Shown here: positions 41,790 through 49,756 of the stretch, piece by piece
Layout: each line of letters begins with the position of its first letter
Position numbering within the stretch: the stretch's first letter is position 1
Source of the DNA: Anaerolineae bacterium
Lineage (GTDB): Bacteria > Chloroflexota > Anaerolineae > Promineifilales > Promineifilaceae
Assembly (NCBI GenBank): GCA_019637635.1
Contig: JAHBVI010000037.1
Span: 1 to 57,123, forward strand
Length of the DNA: 57,123 bases
Reading direction: 5' to 3'
Translations under genes and position numbers: made by a program
The notes under the pieces: generated by a model
The model's input: the letters and a program-made list of their open reading frames with translations, nothing else
Databases searched by the model: none
What the model was told of the DNA's origin: nothing

Positions 41790-44700
41790 ATGAAAGGCCA
41801 GAAAGTTTTTTCGTTGGGACGGCCGTTTTATTTGTTTTCATTCATGATATTGTGCCTGTTGTTATTAGGGGGTCAGGTAGCCCTTCCGGCGGCTGCCGAA
41901 CCAGATGCCATCCAATCGCTTTATGAAAGCGGTCCATTTGTGAACAGCCCGATGAATGGGGCCGGTGGGGCCGATGAAAGTATTCTACAAACCGATTTGT
42001 TTGGCATGAATACACTGGGTTTAGGTCACCAGGCCGCAGTGGGATTTCGGGTAGCCGATGATTTTACGGTGACGGATGCCAATGGGTGGGATGTAGAATC
42101 CATCACGTTTTATGCTTACCAGACCGGTTCTACCACCGCTTCAACGATAACGGCCGTGAACTACCGCGTGTGGAATGGTTCCCCGGCAGACCCCGGCAGC
42201 CAGATTATCTTTGGCGATACCACCACCAACCGCCTGATCGCCACGGCCTGGACGAATGCCTATCGGGTGACGGAAGCCACATCGGGCACCGCCACAGACC
42301 GGCCTGTGATGACGGTTGTCGCCAACGCCGGTTTTCATTTAGCGCCCGGTACCTATTGGCTGGATTGGCAGGCAGATGGCACACTGGCCTCCGGCCCGTG
42401 GGCCGTGCCCATCACCATTTGGGGCGAAAGCAGCACCGGTAATGGCCTGCAATATAATCCCACTTTAGCCTCCTGGGGTGAAGTTTTGGACAGTGGCACG
42501 GGTACACCACAGGGTTTCCCCTTTGTCATCCATGGTGTACCGCCGCATGACCTCTTTGTTAACCCGCGCGTGGTGTCCAACCTGCCATATCTGGATCAGG
42601 TGCGGACCACATCGGCCACTACCAGCCCGGATGATCCCATTTATCCCTGCCCATTTGTGCCCAACCAGGGGCAAAAATCGGTGTGGTACCGCTATAGCAC
42701 ATCGGCCACCACGCCGATTGTGGCGCATACGAAGAATAGTAACTACGATACGATGTTGGCCGTGTGGACGGGCACACCGGGCAGCTTGACCAATGTGGCC
42801 TGCAACGATGATTCCGGGGGAAATTTACAGAGCTATCTGACATTCACGGCCAAAGCCGGTACGATGTACTACTTGCAGGTATCAGCCTATGGTATGGGCG
42901 GCGGCGGCGACCTGGCTCTGTCGGTCATTGAGGGAGATCAGTGGATGGCGCGGGGACCGGAACGGCCGTCGCCCACCATTAACGAATTGACCATTGATAC
43001 CACTGCCCCTAACACGGTTTATGCCGCCACCACTGAGGGCGTTTACAAAAGCACCAATGGCGGCAGCAGTTGGTCGCCGCGGCTGGACGGCCTGGGGACG
43101 TTTGGTGGTTTGGAAGTGACGAATGTGGTGATTTCGCCCGGCAGCGCCCAAACAGTTTACATTTCTACCTGGGGTGACGGCGTGTATAAAAGCACCGATG
43201 GCGGCAGCAATTGGTCGCTGCTCCGGTCTTTGCCAGAAGCTATTTATGGCACGGCCGTCCGTCTGATTGATGGCGAATGGGTTCATCAGATTGGCCCGGC
43301 GCCGTATACCCGCCTGGCTGCTGGGCTGCCTCTGCCAGAATCGTTTGCCGCCTTAGAAGAAGGGGTGGATACGGCCGTGATGGACACGGCCGTAGATTTC
43401 AAACAGCAGCTTGATCTGTCCCTGCCGCTATTGGAAACAGATGATGAATCATTCCGCGTGCCAATAGCCATTCAGTGGGTACCGGCGCGGTACCTGGCCA
43501 TACACCCCACCGACGCCAACCGGCTGATCGTGGCTGTTTCCGGGCGCGGGTTTTATCTTACCCAGGATGGCGGGGATTCATGGGCCGAATTGGATATGCC
43601 CGGCGCCACCTTGAGCAGCGGGCGGGCCATCGCCTTTTCACCTTCTTCACCCAACATTGCCTATGCTTCCAGGGGCGATTGGGGCGCCAACGGCGGCATC
43701 TTCCGCTCAACCAATGGTGGCCTGAACTGGACGATGACAGCCGGTAATGCCATGGTGACAAACGTCGTCTCCCAGTTTGCCGTGCATCCCACAACCCCCA
43801 ATACGGTGTTGGCAGCTACCGTTGGTCAGGGCGTGATGAAAACCACAGACGGCGGCCAAAACTGGAATCCCAGTAACAATGGATTGGGCGAACCGAACTT
43901 GCTCAATATCGAATTTTCACGCCAGAATCCTGACATCGTCTTTGCCACCGGCATTTACTATATCTGGAAAAGTGTGGATGGCGGCGATAATTGGGAGGTG
44001 GCTGACGCGGCCTTCCCCGATTTGAACGTGAGTGGATTGGCGCTGCATCCCACGGACACGGCCGTTGCTTACGCCGGTGCGCAGCAGTATTACTGGGGGC
44101 CATTTTATTACGGTGGCGGTGTCTTCAAGACGGTTGACGGTGGCAGCACATTCGTCCGGCACACCAGCGGGATGCAAAACACATACGTCCTGGATATGGA
44201 AGCAGACCCCAATAATCCCATGATGGTTTATGCGGGCACGTGGGGTTCCGGCATATTCCGCAGCACCGATGGCGGCAAGACGTGGGCGCAGGCGAATAAA
44301 GGGTTATCTTTACCATTTGTGTATGCGCTTAAAGCCACCAGTGGCCCTGGTGGTACAGTGCTGTATGCGGGCACGTTTTACAGTGGGGCAGGGTTGTTTG
44401 TCAGCTATAATCAGGGTATTTCCTGGGAAGCGCTGCCGACAACAGATCTACCTCCCTTTGCGCAGCCGGTGTTTGATGTGGAATCGCGCACGGGCAATTA
44501 TGACCGCCTGGCGATTGCCACGGCCGATGGCATTTACGTCAGTAATAATGCCGGCGTGAATTGGACCCGCGGCCTGCTTAACGGCAACCCCACCGAAAAT
44601 ATCATCTTGGACATTGAACGTGTGCCAGGGGTGACCAACCGGCTTGTGGCTGCAACCTACGGGGATGGGGTGTATTATGCCAGTGACGCAAACGGCTTTA

Positions 44701-45176
44701 ACTGGAGCGCCGCCACCGGAGAGCCTTCTACGCTGGTGTATGGCCTGAGTAATGCGCCGGATGTGGCCCAGGCGACCCACGTGTACGCGGCCAATGCCGG
44801 GGTATCTGCTTTTACGGGCGGCACGGCCGTTGCCGGACTTTCGCGTAGTGTAGATGGCGGTGTTACCTGGCAGGCGGTGAATGATCCGGCATTGGTCGGC
44901 CTGTCCTTCCGGGCGGTAGACCATGCCCTGGAAGGCACCGGTGACATCTTTGCCGGCAGTGTGGGGCAGGGCATGTGGGTTTCGCCTGATTATTCGGGCC
45001 GATGGTTCCACATGAGCCAGGGTTTTACCCCCACGCGCGTGCGGTCTGTAGACGCCAATTTTGCAGCGCCAAACAAGGCGTTTGTAGGCACCGATGGGCA
45101 AGGAGCCTGGTGGTTCCACAGGGTGAATGCCCCCGCGTTCCATTCGGTTTACCTGCCGGCTACGCTTAAGCCCTGA
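41790..45176 (+). CDS. Secreted BNR/sortilin-like multi-propeller protein
   Basis: A protein of about 1128 residues with a signal peptide (LFSFMILCLLLLGGQVALPAAA) and a beta-sandwich N-terminal region (about 40-390). A long propeller region follows, made of BNR/VPS10-like repeats (KSTNGGSSWSPRLDG; KSTDGGSNWSLLRS; KTTDGGQNWNPSNNG; RSTDGGKTWAQANKG). Each has the S-x-D-G-G-x-x-W Asp-box. Such propellers bind or hydrolyse glycans or act as surface docking proteins. The C-terminus is HSVYLPATLKP, the shared tail motif. Of two adjacent ATG codons I chose 41790, which has AGGAGG five bases upstream (41787 is too close). Confidence 0.9.
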   Translation: MKGQKVFSLGRPFYLFSFMILCLLLLGGQVALPAAAEPDAIQSLYESGPFVNSPMNGAGGADESILQTDLFGMNTLGLGHQAAVGFRVADDFTVTDANGWDVESITFYAYQTGSTTASTITAVNYRVWNGSPADPGSQIIFGDTTTNRLIATAWTNAYRVTEATSGTATDRPVMTVVANAGFHLAPGTYWLDWQADGTLASGPWAVPITIWGESSTGNGLQYNPTLASWGEVLDSGTGTPQGFPFVIHGVPPHDLFVNPRVVSNLPYLDQVRTTSATTSPDDPIYPCPFVPNQGQKSVWYRYSTSATTPIVAHTKNSNYDTMLAVWTGTPGSLTNVACNDDSGGNLQSYLTFTAKAGTMYYLQVSAYGMGGGGDLALSVIEGDQWMARGPERPSPTINELTIDTTAPNTVYAATTEGVYKSTNGGSSWSPRLDGLGTFGGLEVTNVVISPGSAQTVYISTWGDGVYKSTDGGSNWSLLRSLPEAIYGTAVRLIDGEWVHQIGPAPYTRLAAGLPLPESFAALEEGVDTAVMDTAVDFKQQLDLSLPLLETDDESFRVPIAIQWVPARYLAIHPTDANRLIVAVSGRGFYLTQDGGDSWAELDMPGATLSSGRAIAFSPSSPNIAYASRGDWGANGGIFRSTNGGLNWTMTAGNAMVTNVVSQFAVHPTTPNTVLAATVGQGVMKTTDGGQNWNPSNNGLGEPNLLNIEFSRQNPDIVFATGIYYIWKSVDGGDNWEVADAAFPDLNVSGLALHPTDTAVAYAGAQQYYWGPFYYGGGVFKTVDGGSTFVRHTSGMQNTYVLDMEADPNNPMMVYAGTWGSGIFRSTDGGKTWAQANKGLSLPFVYALKATSGPGGTVLYAGTFYSGAGLFVSYNQGISWEALPTTDLPPFAQPVFDVESRTGNYDRLAIATADGIYVSNNAGVNWTRGLLNGNPTENIILDIERVPGVTNRLVAATYGDGVYYASDANGFNWSAATGEPSTLVYGLSNAPDVAQATHVYAANAGVSAFTGGTAVAGLSRSVDGGVTWQAVNDPALVGLSFRAVDHALEGTGDIFAGSVGQGMWVSPDYSGRWFHMSQGFTPTRVRSVDANFAAPNKAFVGTDGQGAWWFHRVNAPAFHSVYLPATLKP

Positions 45177-45195
45177 TCGGGCTTGATTTTCCTCC

Positions 45196-45242
45196 GGAGG
45201 GGAGGCTTTAGCCGACATAGTGTCGGCTAAAGCCTCCCCTCC
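45196..45242. terminator. 22-bp perfect stem-loop, probable terminator
   Basis: GGAGGGGAGGCTTTAGCCGACA (45196-45217) and its complement (45221-45242) form a perfect stem around TAG. It lies just after the propeller gene and before the TetR promoter. No T-run follows. Confidence 0.65.
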
Positions 45243-45255
45243 GCTTTATCCCCCC

Positions 45256-45326
45256 TTGACAATGTTCATAATTAATAGTATTATTTTAGACTATACGGTC
45301 TAACTTAACAGTATAACCATATGGTT
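45256..45326 (+). promoter_or_regulatory. Sigma-70 promoter and TetR-type operators
   Basis: TTGACA (45256-45261) and TATTAT (45279-45284) are spaced 17 bp. Immediately after the -10 lies the inverted repeat TTAGAC-6-GTCTAA (45286-45303). A second palindrome, AACCATATGGTT, is at 45315-45326. This is a textbook self-repression layout for the TetR gene at 45354. Confidence 0.82.
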
Positions 45327-45353
45327 TAATACGGCAAAACGAATGAGGTGTGA

Positions 45354-45971
45354 ATGCCCCGACCACGATTTGAGAAACTATCACCAGAAAAACGCGAACG
45401 CATCCTGGAAGCGGCGGCGCAAGAGTTTGCCACTTACGGATACGCCCAGGCGTCGTTGAACCGGATTTTGGAGACGGCGGGCATTAGCAAGGGGGCGGCG
45501 TATTACTATTTTGATGATAAGGCAGATGTGTACCTGACGGCCGTCCACCATTACGGCCACACGGTTTTGCAAGCCATACACCTGGACGCATCCATGCTGA
45601 CGGCGGCCAATTTCTGGACGGCCGTGGCTGACCTTTACCAGCAGCAATTTACGGCGTTTGCCGACCGCCCCTGGGTGTTGGGTTTGCTGAAAAGCAGCAG
45701 TCTCAGCGCCGATGCCCTGGCTGCCGACGCCCAATTGGTGGCGCTGATGGCGGAAGTGGGGCAACTAATGGCGGCGCTGTTGCAGCAGGGGCAGGCGCTG
45801 GGCGTGGTGCGTACTGATTTGCCGGGTGATCTGCTGGCAGCGATGGTTACGGCCGTGGACGATGCCCATGACCGCTGGCTCTTTGGCCGCGCCACACCAC
45901 TGAATTCTGCCGAACTGGAATCGGCCGCCGCCCAAATTAGCGACTTGCTGCGCCGGATTTTAACGCCGTAA
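45354..45971 (+). CDS. TetR family transcriptional regulator
   Basis: A 205-residue repressor with the usual TetR N-terminal helix-turn-helix (RERILEAAAQEFATYGYAQA, then ETAGISKGAAYYYFDDKADV, residues 15-58) and a ligand-binding C-terminal domain. The promoter upstream has an inverted repeat overlapping the transcription start region, so it most likely represses itself. The next three genes encode an ABC exporter (ATPase plus two permeases), separated by repeat tracts, which it probably controls in response to an unknown small molecule. Confidence 0.93.
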   Translation: MPRPRFEKLSPEKRERILEAAAQEFATYGYAQASLNRILETAGISKGAAYYYFDDKADVYLTAVHHYGHTVLQAIHLDASMLTAANFWTAVADLYQQQFTAFADRPWVLGLLKSSSLSADALAADAQLVALMAEVGQLMAALLQQGQALGVVRTDLPGDLLAAMVTAVDDAHDRWLFGRATPLNSAELESAAAQISDLLRRILTP

Positions 45972-46048
45972 GCGTGTGTTCAGGTGTTCAAGTATTCACG
46001 TGTTTACGTGAGCACTTGAGTACCTGAACACATAAACACGTGAAAACA
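45970..46048. repeat. Tandem-repeat hairpin (8-bp GTGTTCAG-like units)
   Basis: Units such as GTGTTCAG, GTGTTCAA, GTATTCAC and GTGTTTAC lead to a complementary series ending ACCTGAACACATAAACACGTG. It fills the gap between tetR and the ABC ATPase gene. Confidence 0.8.
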
Positions 46049-46903
46049 ATGATCCTTGTCGAAAATCTCACTTTTACCTATCCCGGCACGGCCGTAGCCG
46101 CCGTGCGCGATGTGTCGTTCCAGGTAGAGCCGGGCGAAATCCTGGGCTTTTTAGGGCCGAGCGGCGCCGGTAAATCTACCACGCAAAAGGTGCTAAACGG
46201 CCTTTACAAAGAGTATGCCGGCAGCGTCCGGGTGCGAGGCAAAGAGGTGCGCGATTGGGACTCCGCCTATTATGAACATATAGGCGTCTCCTTTGAACTG
46301 CCCAACCATTACCAGAAGTTGACCGGGCGGGAAAACCTGACCTATTTCCGCGCTTTGTACAGCGGTGAAACCCATGATCCGCAAACACTGTTGGAGATGG
46401 TGGGGCTGGGCGAAGATGGCGATATGCTCGTTTCCCAGTATTCCAAGGGGATGAAAAACCGGTTGGGGGTGGCGCGGGCGCTGCTGCACCGGCCTGACCT
46501 GCTCTTTCTGGATGAACCCACGTCGGGGCTGGACCCGGTGAATGCCCGGCATATCAAGGAGTTGATCCGGGCGCAACAGGCGCGGGGAGCGACGGTTTTC
46601 CTGACGACGCACGATATGTTTGTGGCCGATGAATTGTGCGACCGGGTGGCTTTTATTATGGGTGGGCAAATTCGGCTGATTGATTCGCCGCGCGCCTTGA
46701 AATTGCAATACGGCCGTGCCCAGGTGCAGGTGGAATTCCAACTTAACGGCCATCTGGAGCGGGAGCAGTTTGCCCTGGCAGGGTTGGGCGGCAACGGCCG
46801 TTTTCAAGACCTGCTGCACTCCGGTTCCATTCAGACCATGCACACCCAGGAAGCGACGTTGGACGATATTTTTATTGCCGTGACCGGGCGGCGTTTACAG
46901 TAA
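46049..46903 (+). CDS. ABC transporter ATP-binding protein
   Basis: A protein of about 284 residues with a full ABC domain. It has Walker A GPSGAGKSTT (around residue 38), Q-loop in GVSFELPNHYQKL, signature QYSKGMKNRLGVARALL, Walker B LLFLDEPTSGLDP and H-loop TTHDMF. It powers the exporter formed with the two permeases that follow. The ATG at 46049 is preferred. A GTG three codons earlier is possible, and neither has a strong ribosome site, probably because the tandem repeat lies directly ahead. Confidence 0.94.
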   Translation: MILVENLTFTYPGTAVAAVRDVSFQVEPGEILGFLGPSGAGKSTTQKVLNGLYKEYAGSVRVRGKEVRDWDSAYYEHIGVSFELPNHYQKLTGRENLTYFRALYSGETHDPQTLLEMVGLGEDGDMLVSQYSKGMKNRLGVARALLHRPDLLFLDEPTSGLDPVNARHIKELIRAQQARGATVFLTTHDMFVADELCDRVAFIMGGQIRLIDSPRALKLQYGRAQVQVEFQLNGHLEREQFALAGLGGNGRFQDLLHSGSIQTMHTQEATLDDIFIAVTGRRLQ

Positions 46904-46941
46904 GCGGTTAGCGGTGAGCGGTCAGCAGTGAGCGGTGACAG
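46904..46941. repeat. Heptad tandem-repeat tract (AGCGGTG unit)
   Basis: AGCGGTT, AGCGGTG, AGCGGTC, AGCAGTG and AGCGGTG follow one another directly after the ATPase stop. This tract does not clearly invert. Confidence 0.82.
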
Positions 46942-46951
46942 GAGGTGGCAA

Positions 46952-47674
46952 ATGAAGCGATTATGGTCGGCCATACGGTGGGAAGTGCGGCTGCAATTTC
47001 GGAATGGGTTTTATTATGCGGCGGGGTTTGTGGCGGTGTTGTTTATTATGGGGCTGCACTATCTACCGGCGGCTTATTGGCCGCTGGCGATGCCGGTGCT
47101 GGTGATGGGCAACATGACCATGAATACCTTTTACTTTATGGCGGCGCTGGTGCTGCTGGAAAAGGATGATGGTGTTTTGACCGGGCTGGTGCTGACGCCG
47201 CTGCGCCAGGGTGAGTATCTGTGGGCCAAGCTGCTGTCGTTGGCGCTGCTAACACTGGCGGAGAATGGGATTATTGTCACGGCCGTGATGGTGACAGCTG
47301 GTGTTAGCGTCTATTTCAACCCCTGGCTGCTGGTGGCGGGCATTGTGCTGCTCAGCTTCATCAACGCCCTGTACGGCTTTATGGTCGTCATCCGCTACGA
47401 GTCGGTAAACAGCTTCATTTTCCCGTCGGTCTTCTGGACGTTGTTGTTATCCATCCCGCTGCTGCAATACTTTGGCCTGGTAGCCACGCCGCTGATGTAC
47501 CTGCACCCGGTGCAGGCGCCGCTGCTGCTGCTGACCGGCGCGTTCCAACCGATGCCGGCCTGGACGTGGCTGTATGGTCTGGTCTATGGTGCGGTGTGGG
47601 TGGCTATTCTCTTTTGGTTGGCGCGGCGCGCTTTTCACCGTTTTGTCATTTTGCCGCGTGGTTTGGCGGTGTGA
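46952..47674 (+). CDS. ABC-2 exporter permease, subunit 1
   Basis: A protein of about 240 residues with six hydrophobic segments and the cytoplasmic loop LLEKDDGVLTGLVLTPLRQGEYLWAKL, whose EKDDG...TP...EYL pattern is found in ABC-2 (CcmB/YadH-like) permeases. AGGAGG lies six bases before the ATG at 46952. It follows the ATPase by 48 bp, and its partner permease lies downstream. The cargo is unknown, and regulation is probably by the TetR gene at the head of the cluster. Confidence 0.88.
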   Translation: MKRLWSAIRWEVRLQFRNGFYYAAGFVAVLFIMGLHYLPAAYWPLAMPVLVMGNMTMNTFYFMAALVLLEKDDGVLTGLVLTPLRQGEYLWAKLLSLALLTLAENGIIVTAVMVTAGVSVYFNPWLLVAGIVLLSFINALYGFMVVIRYESVNSFIFPSVFWTLLLSIPLLQYFGLVATPLMYLHPVQAPLLLLTGAFQPMPAWTWLYGLVYGAVWVAILFWLARRAFHRFVILPRGLAV

Positions 47675-47727
47675 AAGTGACGGGTGACAAGTGACGAGTG
47701 ATCACTTATAACCTGCCACTTGCCACC
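47675..47727. repeat. Heptad tandem-repeat hairpin (GACGAGT/GTGACAA units)
   Basis: GACGGGT, GACAAGT, GACGAGT and GATCACT are followed by the partly complementary ACCTGCCACTTGCCACCCGT. A frame extending upstream of 47740 would translate this tract. Confidence 0.75.
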
Positions 47728-47739
47728 CGTTTATTGACT

Positions 47740-48474
47740 ATGAATGCGCTAACAATCATCAAAACATTGGGGCCGATTGACGGCCGTAACACGCGGCGTG
47801 ATCCGATGCTGCGTTGGATGCTGTTTGCGCCGTTGTTTTTGGCGCTTATCTTCCGATTTGTGCTGCCCTGGGGAGTGCAACTGGCGGCGGTGAGTTTTGG
47901 CGTGGATGCACGGCCGTATCTGCCTGTGTTCTATGCCTATATCGCCCTGCTGATTCCGGTATTGTATGGCGCGGTGGTGGGCTTTTTGCTGCTGGATGAA
48001 CGGGATGACCGCACGCTGCTGGCGCTGCAAGTGACGCCGCTGCCGCTCGCCGGGTATGCCGCCTACCGGATTGGCGTACCCCTGGCGCTCAGCTTGCTGC
48101 TGACGCCGCCGACGTTCTGGGTGGTGGGGGTGCCTGGTTTGTCGCTGCCGCAGATGGTGGTCACGGCCGTTGCCGCCGCCCCCCTGGCCCCCATTTACAT
48201 GCTGCTGCTGGCCGCCTTTGCCGCCAACAAGGTGCAGGGCTTTGCCTTGATGAAGGGATTGGGTATTTTCCTGATTGTGCCCCTGGCGGCCTGGTTTGTC
48301 CCCATGCCCTGGCAGTTATTGTTGGGGCTGCTGCCCACCTATTGGCCGGTAAAAGTGTTCTGGCTGTTGTTGGCCGGGCAGCCGATCTGGGGATTTCTAA
48401 TCGCCGGTTTGATTTACCAATCACTCCTGGTGGCCGTGCTGTTTCGCCGCTTCCAAAAAGTGACAAACAGGTAA
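47740..48474 (+). CDS. ABC-2 exporter permease, subunit 2
   Basis: A protein of about 244 residues, with six to seven hydrophobic stretches and the segment FLLLDERDDRTLLALQVTPLPLAGY. This is parallel to the EKDDG...TP loop of the preceding subunit, so the two are distant relatives that likely pair as a heterodimer. I start it at the ATG at 47740 because upstream codons belong to the repeat tract. The cluster tetR, ATPase, permease, permease is compact and all on one strand. Confidence 0.87.
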   Translation: MNALTIIKTLGPIDGRNTRRDPMLRWMLFAPLFLALIFRFVLPWGVQLAAVSFGVDARPYLPVFYAYIALLIPVLYGAVVGFLLLDERDDRTLLALQVTPLPLAGYAAYRIGVPLALSLLLTPPTFWVVGVPGLSLPQMVVTAVAAAPLAPIYMLLLAAFAANKVQGFALMKGLGIFLIVPLAAWFVPMPWQLLLGLLPTYWPVKVFWLLLAGQPIWGFLIAGLIYQSLLVAVLFRRFQKVTNR

Positions 48475-48504
48475 TTGAGTAATTACCCAATTACTCAATT
48501 ACCA
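48472..48504. repeat. Octad tandem-repeat hairpin (GTAATTGA/ACTCAATT)
   Basis: GTAATTGAGTAATTAC and its near-complement CAATTACTCAATTACC lie between converging genes. They may act as a terminator in both directions. Confidence 0.8.
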
Positions 48505-49163
48505 CCCGCTTCCCGCATCACGGCGGCAATGTGCGCCAGGCTACGGCCGTCAATCAGCGTCATCGGTTTGCCCTGCGCCCAGGCGCGGGCGGCGTCGGAA
48601 ATGTCTGCCGTTGTCACCAGGAAAGCGTGCGCGGCCCGTTCGTGTATCAACGTGCCATACAGTTCGCGCACAATGTCTGGCCCCACGCTTTTGCGGTAGC
48701 GTTTGCACTGCACAATTGCTTCCTTGCCGTTGGCCTGGGTCAGCCGCAAATCTACGCCGTTGTCCCCACGACGGCCGTGCAGCTTCACCCGGTATCCCCG
48801 CTGCCGAAACAAATCGGCCACGTACTGTTCAAATTCATAGGGTTGTAGGGCGTAAAGCTGCTCCAGGTCTAAGGGGGTGACGGCCATCACAGGCTGCTTT
48901 GGCTTCGGCCACCACAGCAGCCCCCACATCAATACCAGGGTGATAAACCCGGCGATTTCTGCCAGCCGCAGCAGTTCCAGCAGCGAGGCCGGCAATTGCG
49001 CCAGCCAGGGCGGCTGGCTGATGACCCGTATAAAGAGCCAGAGCAGGTAAACGGCCGTGAGGATAAGGATGAGGGTACGGCCGTGACCCACCGACCGGCC
49101 CTTTTCCTCAGGCCGCAGCCGGAAGCCATTTTGAAAAATACGGACTTCGTACCGGGCGAGCAT
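48495..49163 (-). CDS. Membrane-tethered Mrr-type restriction endonuclease-like protein
   Basis: A protein of about 222 residues with two hydrophobic helices (about 33-50 and 65-85) and a C-terminal Mrr_cat/RecB-like nuclease fold (about 105-200). The catalytic pattern is visible: PYEFEQYVADLF (Glu), GDNGVDLRLTQ (Asp) and AIVQCKRYRK (Q-x-K). Relatives cleave methylated or foreign DNA, though membrane-anchored versions may have other roles. The ATG at 49163 is used. A longer frame would translate the adjacent repeat. The specificity is unknown. Confidence 0.86.
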   Translation of the reverse strand: MLARYEVRIFQNGFRLRPEEKGRSVGHGRTLILILTAVYLLWLFIRVISQPPWLAQLPASLLELLRLAEIAGFITLVLMWGLLWWPKPKQPVMAVTPLDLEQLYALQPYEFEQYVADLFRQRGYRVKLHGRRGDNGVDLRLTQANGKEAIVQCKRYRKSVGPDIVRELYGTLIHERAAHAFLVTTADISDAARAWAQGKPMTLIDGRSLAHIAAVMREAGGN

Positions 49164-49175
49164 GGGTCGGAAGGT

Positions 49176-49206
49176 AATTGCGTAATTACGCAATTACGCA
49201 ATTACC
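49176..49206. repeat. Octad tandem-repeat hairpin (GTAATTGC/GCAATTAC)
   Basis: GTAATTGC, GTAATTAC, GCAATTAC and GCAATTAC follow in tandem and pair with each other. They sit between the small membrane gene and the Mrr-like gene. Confidence 0.83.
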
Positions 49207-49207
49207 T

Positions 49208-49564
49208 TTACTTTCCAAACAGCTTCCGAATTTCCGGGCGGGTCAGATAATAAATGATAATCGCGCTGATAATCAGGCTGAAAAAGCCCAGGTATTGCCC
49301 GGCCAGGAAATAGGAGAGAATTTCACGGGCAATATGCACAAACTGAAAAACCAGCGTCAGCATCCAGGCCCAACCCTTCAGCCCCCAGATGCCAAACCCC
49401 AATACAAAGTTAATGACGCCTGTCACCAGCGCCAGAGAGGCCAGCAGCGTATTGCCATCAAAAAAGCTGCCGTAAACAAAGTCAAAAAAGGCCACGGACA
49501 GCAGGTAAGCCCCCAAAAATACCTGCAAAAACGAAATCAGATAAACACCGGTTGGACGATCCAT
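49208..49564 (-). CDS. Small four-helix membrane protein
   Basis: A 118-residue, strongly hydrophobic protein with four predicted membrane helices (around residues 5-27, 38-60, 65-85 and 88-108). The N-terminus MDRPTGVYLISFLQVFLGAY and the short polar tail PEIRKLFGK face the cytoplasm. It resembles DUF-type small integral proteins of Chloroflexi, but I do not recognise a function. AAGGAGGAGAA gives it a strong ribosome site. It may be cotranscribed with the Mrr-like gene, only 44 bp downstream. Confidence 0.78.
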   Translation of the reverse strand: MDRPTGVYLISFLQVFLGAYLLSVAFFDFVYGSFFDGNTLLASLALVTGVINFVLGFGIWGLKGWAWMLTLVFQFVHIAREILSYFLAGQYLGFFSLIISAIIIYYLTRPEIRKLFGK

Positions 49565-49672
49565 TTCTCCTCCTTAATCGTTGTGAATAGTGTGGTAACA
49601 AAATGTACCGGCAATTGTAACACACTGCTCACACAGGCAAAGGTGAGGTCAATGCAGATATGCTATTATTGT

Positions 49673-49704
49673 TAAACGCTGGCTAAACGATGAAAGCCTA
49701 TCAT
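49673..49704 (+). promoter_or_regulatory. SARP-like promoter 4, weaker (TAAACG repeats and -10 box)
   Basis: TAAACG at 49673 and 49684, 11 bp apart, precedes TATCAT (49699-49704), a TANNNT box 15 bp after the second repeat start (16 in the others). The first letter of the repeat differs. It lies 53 bp before the metallopeptidase gene. Confidence 0.45.
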
Positions 49705-49756
49705 CACGGTTATTGGATGTCGGATTACTCGATTGTGTAACAGGAGGTACGTAACC

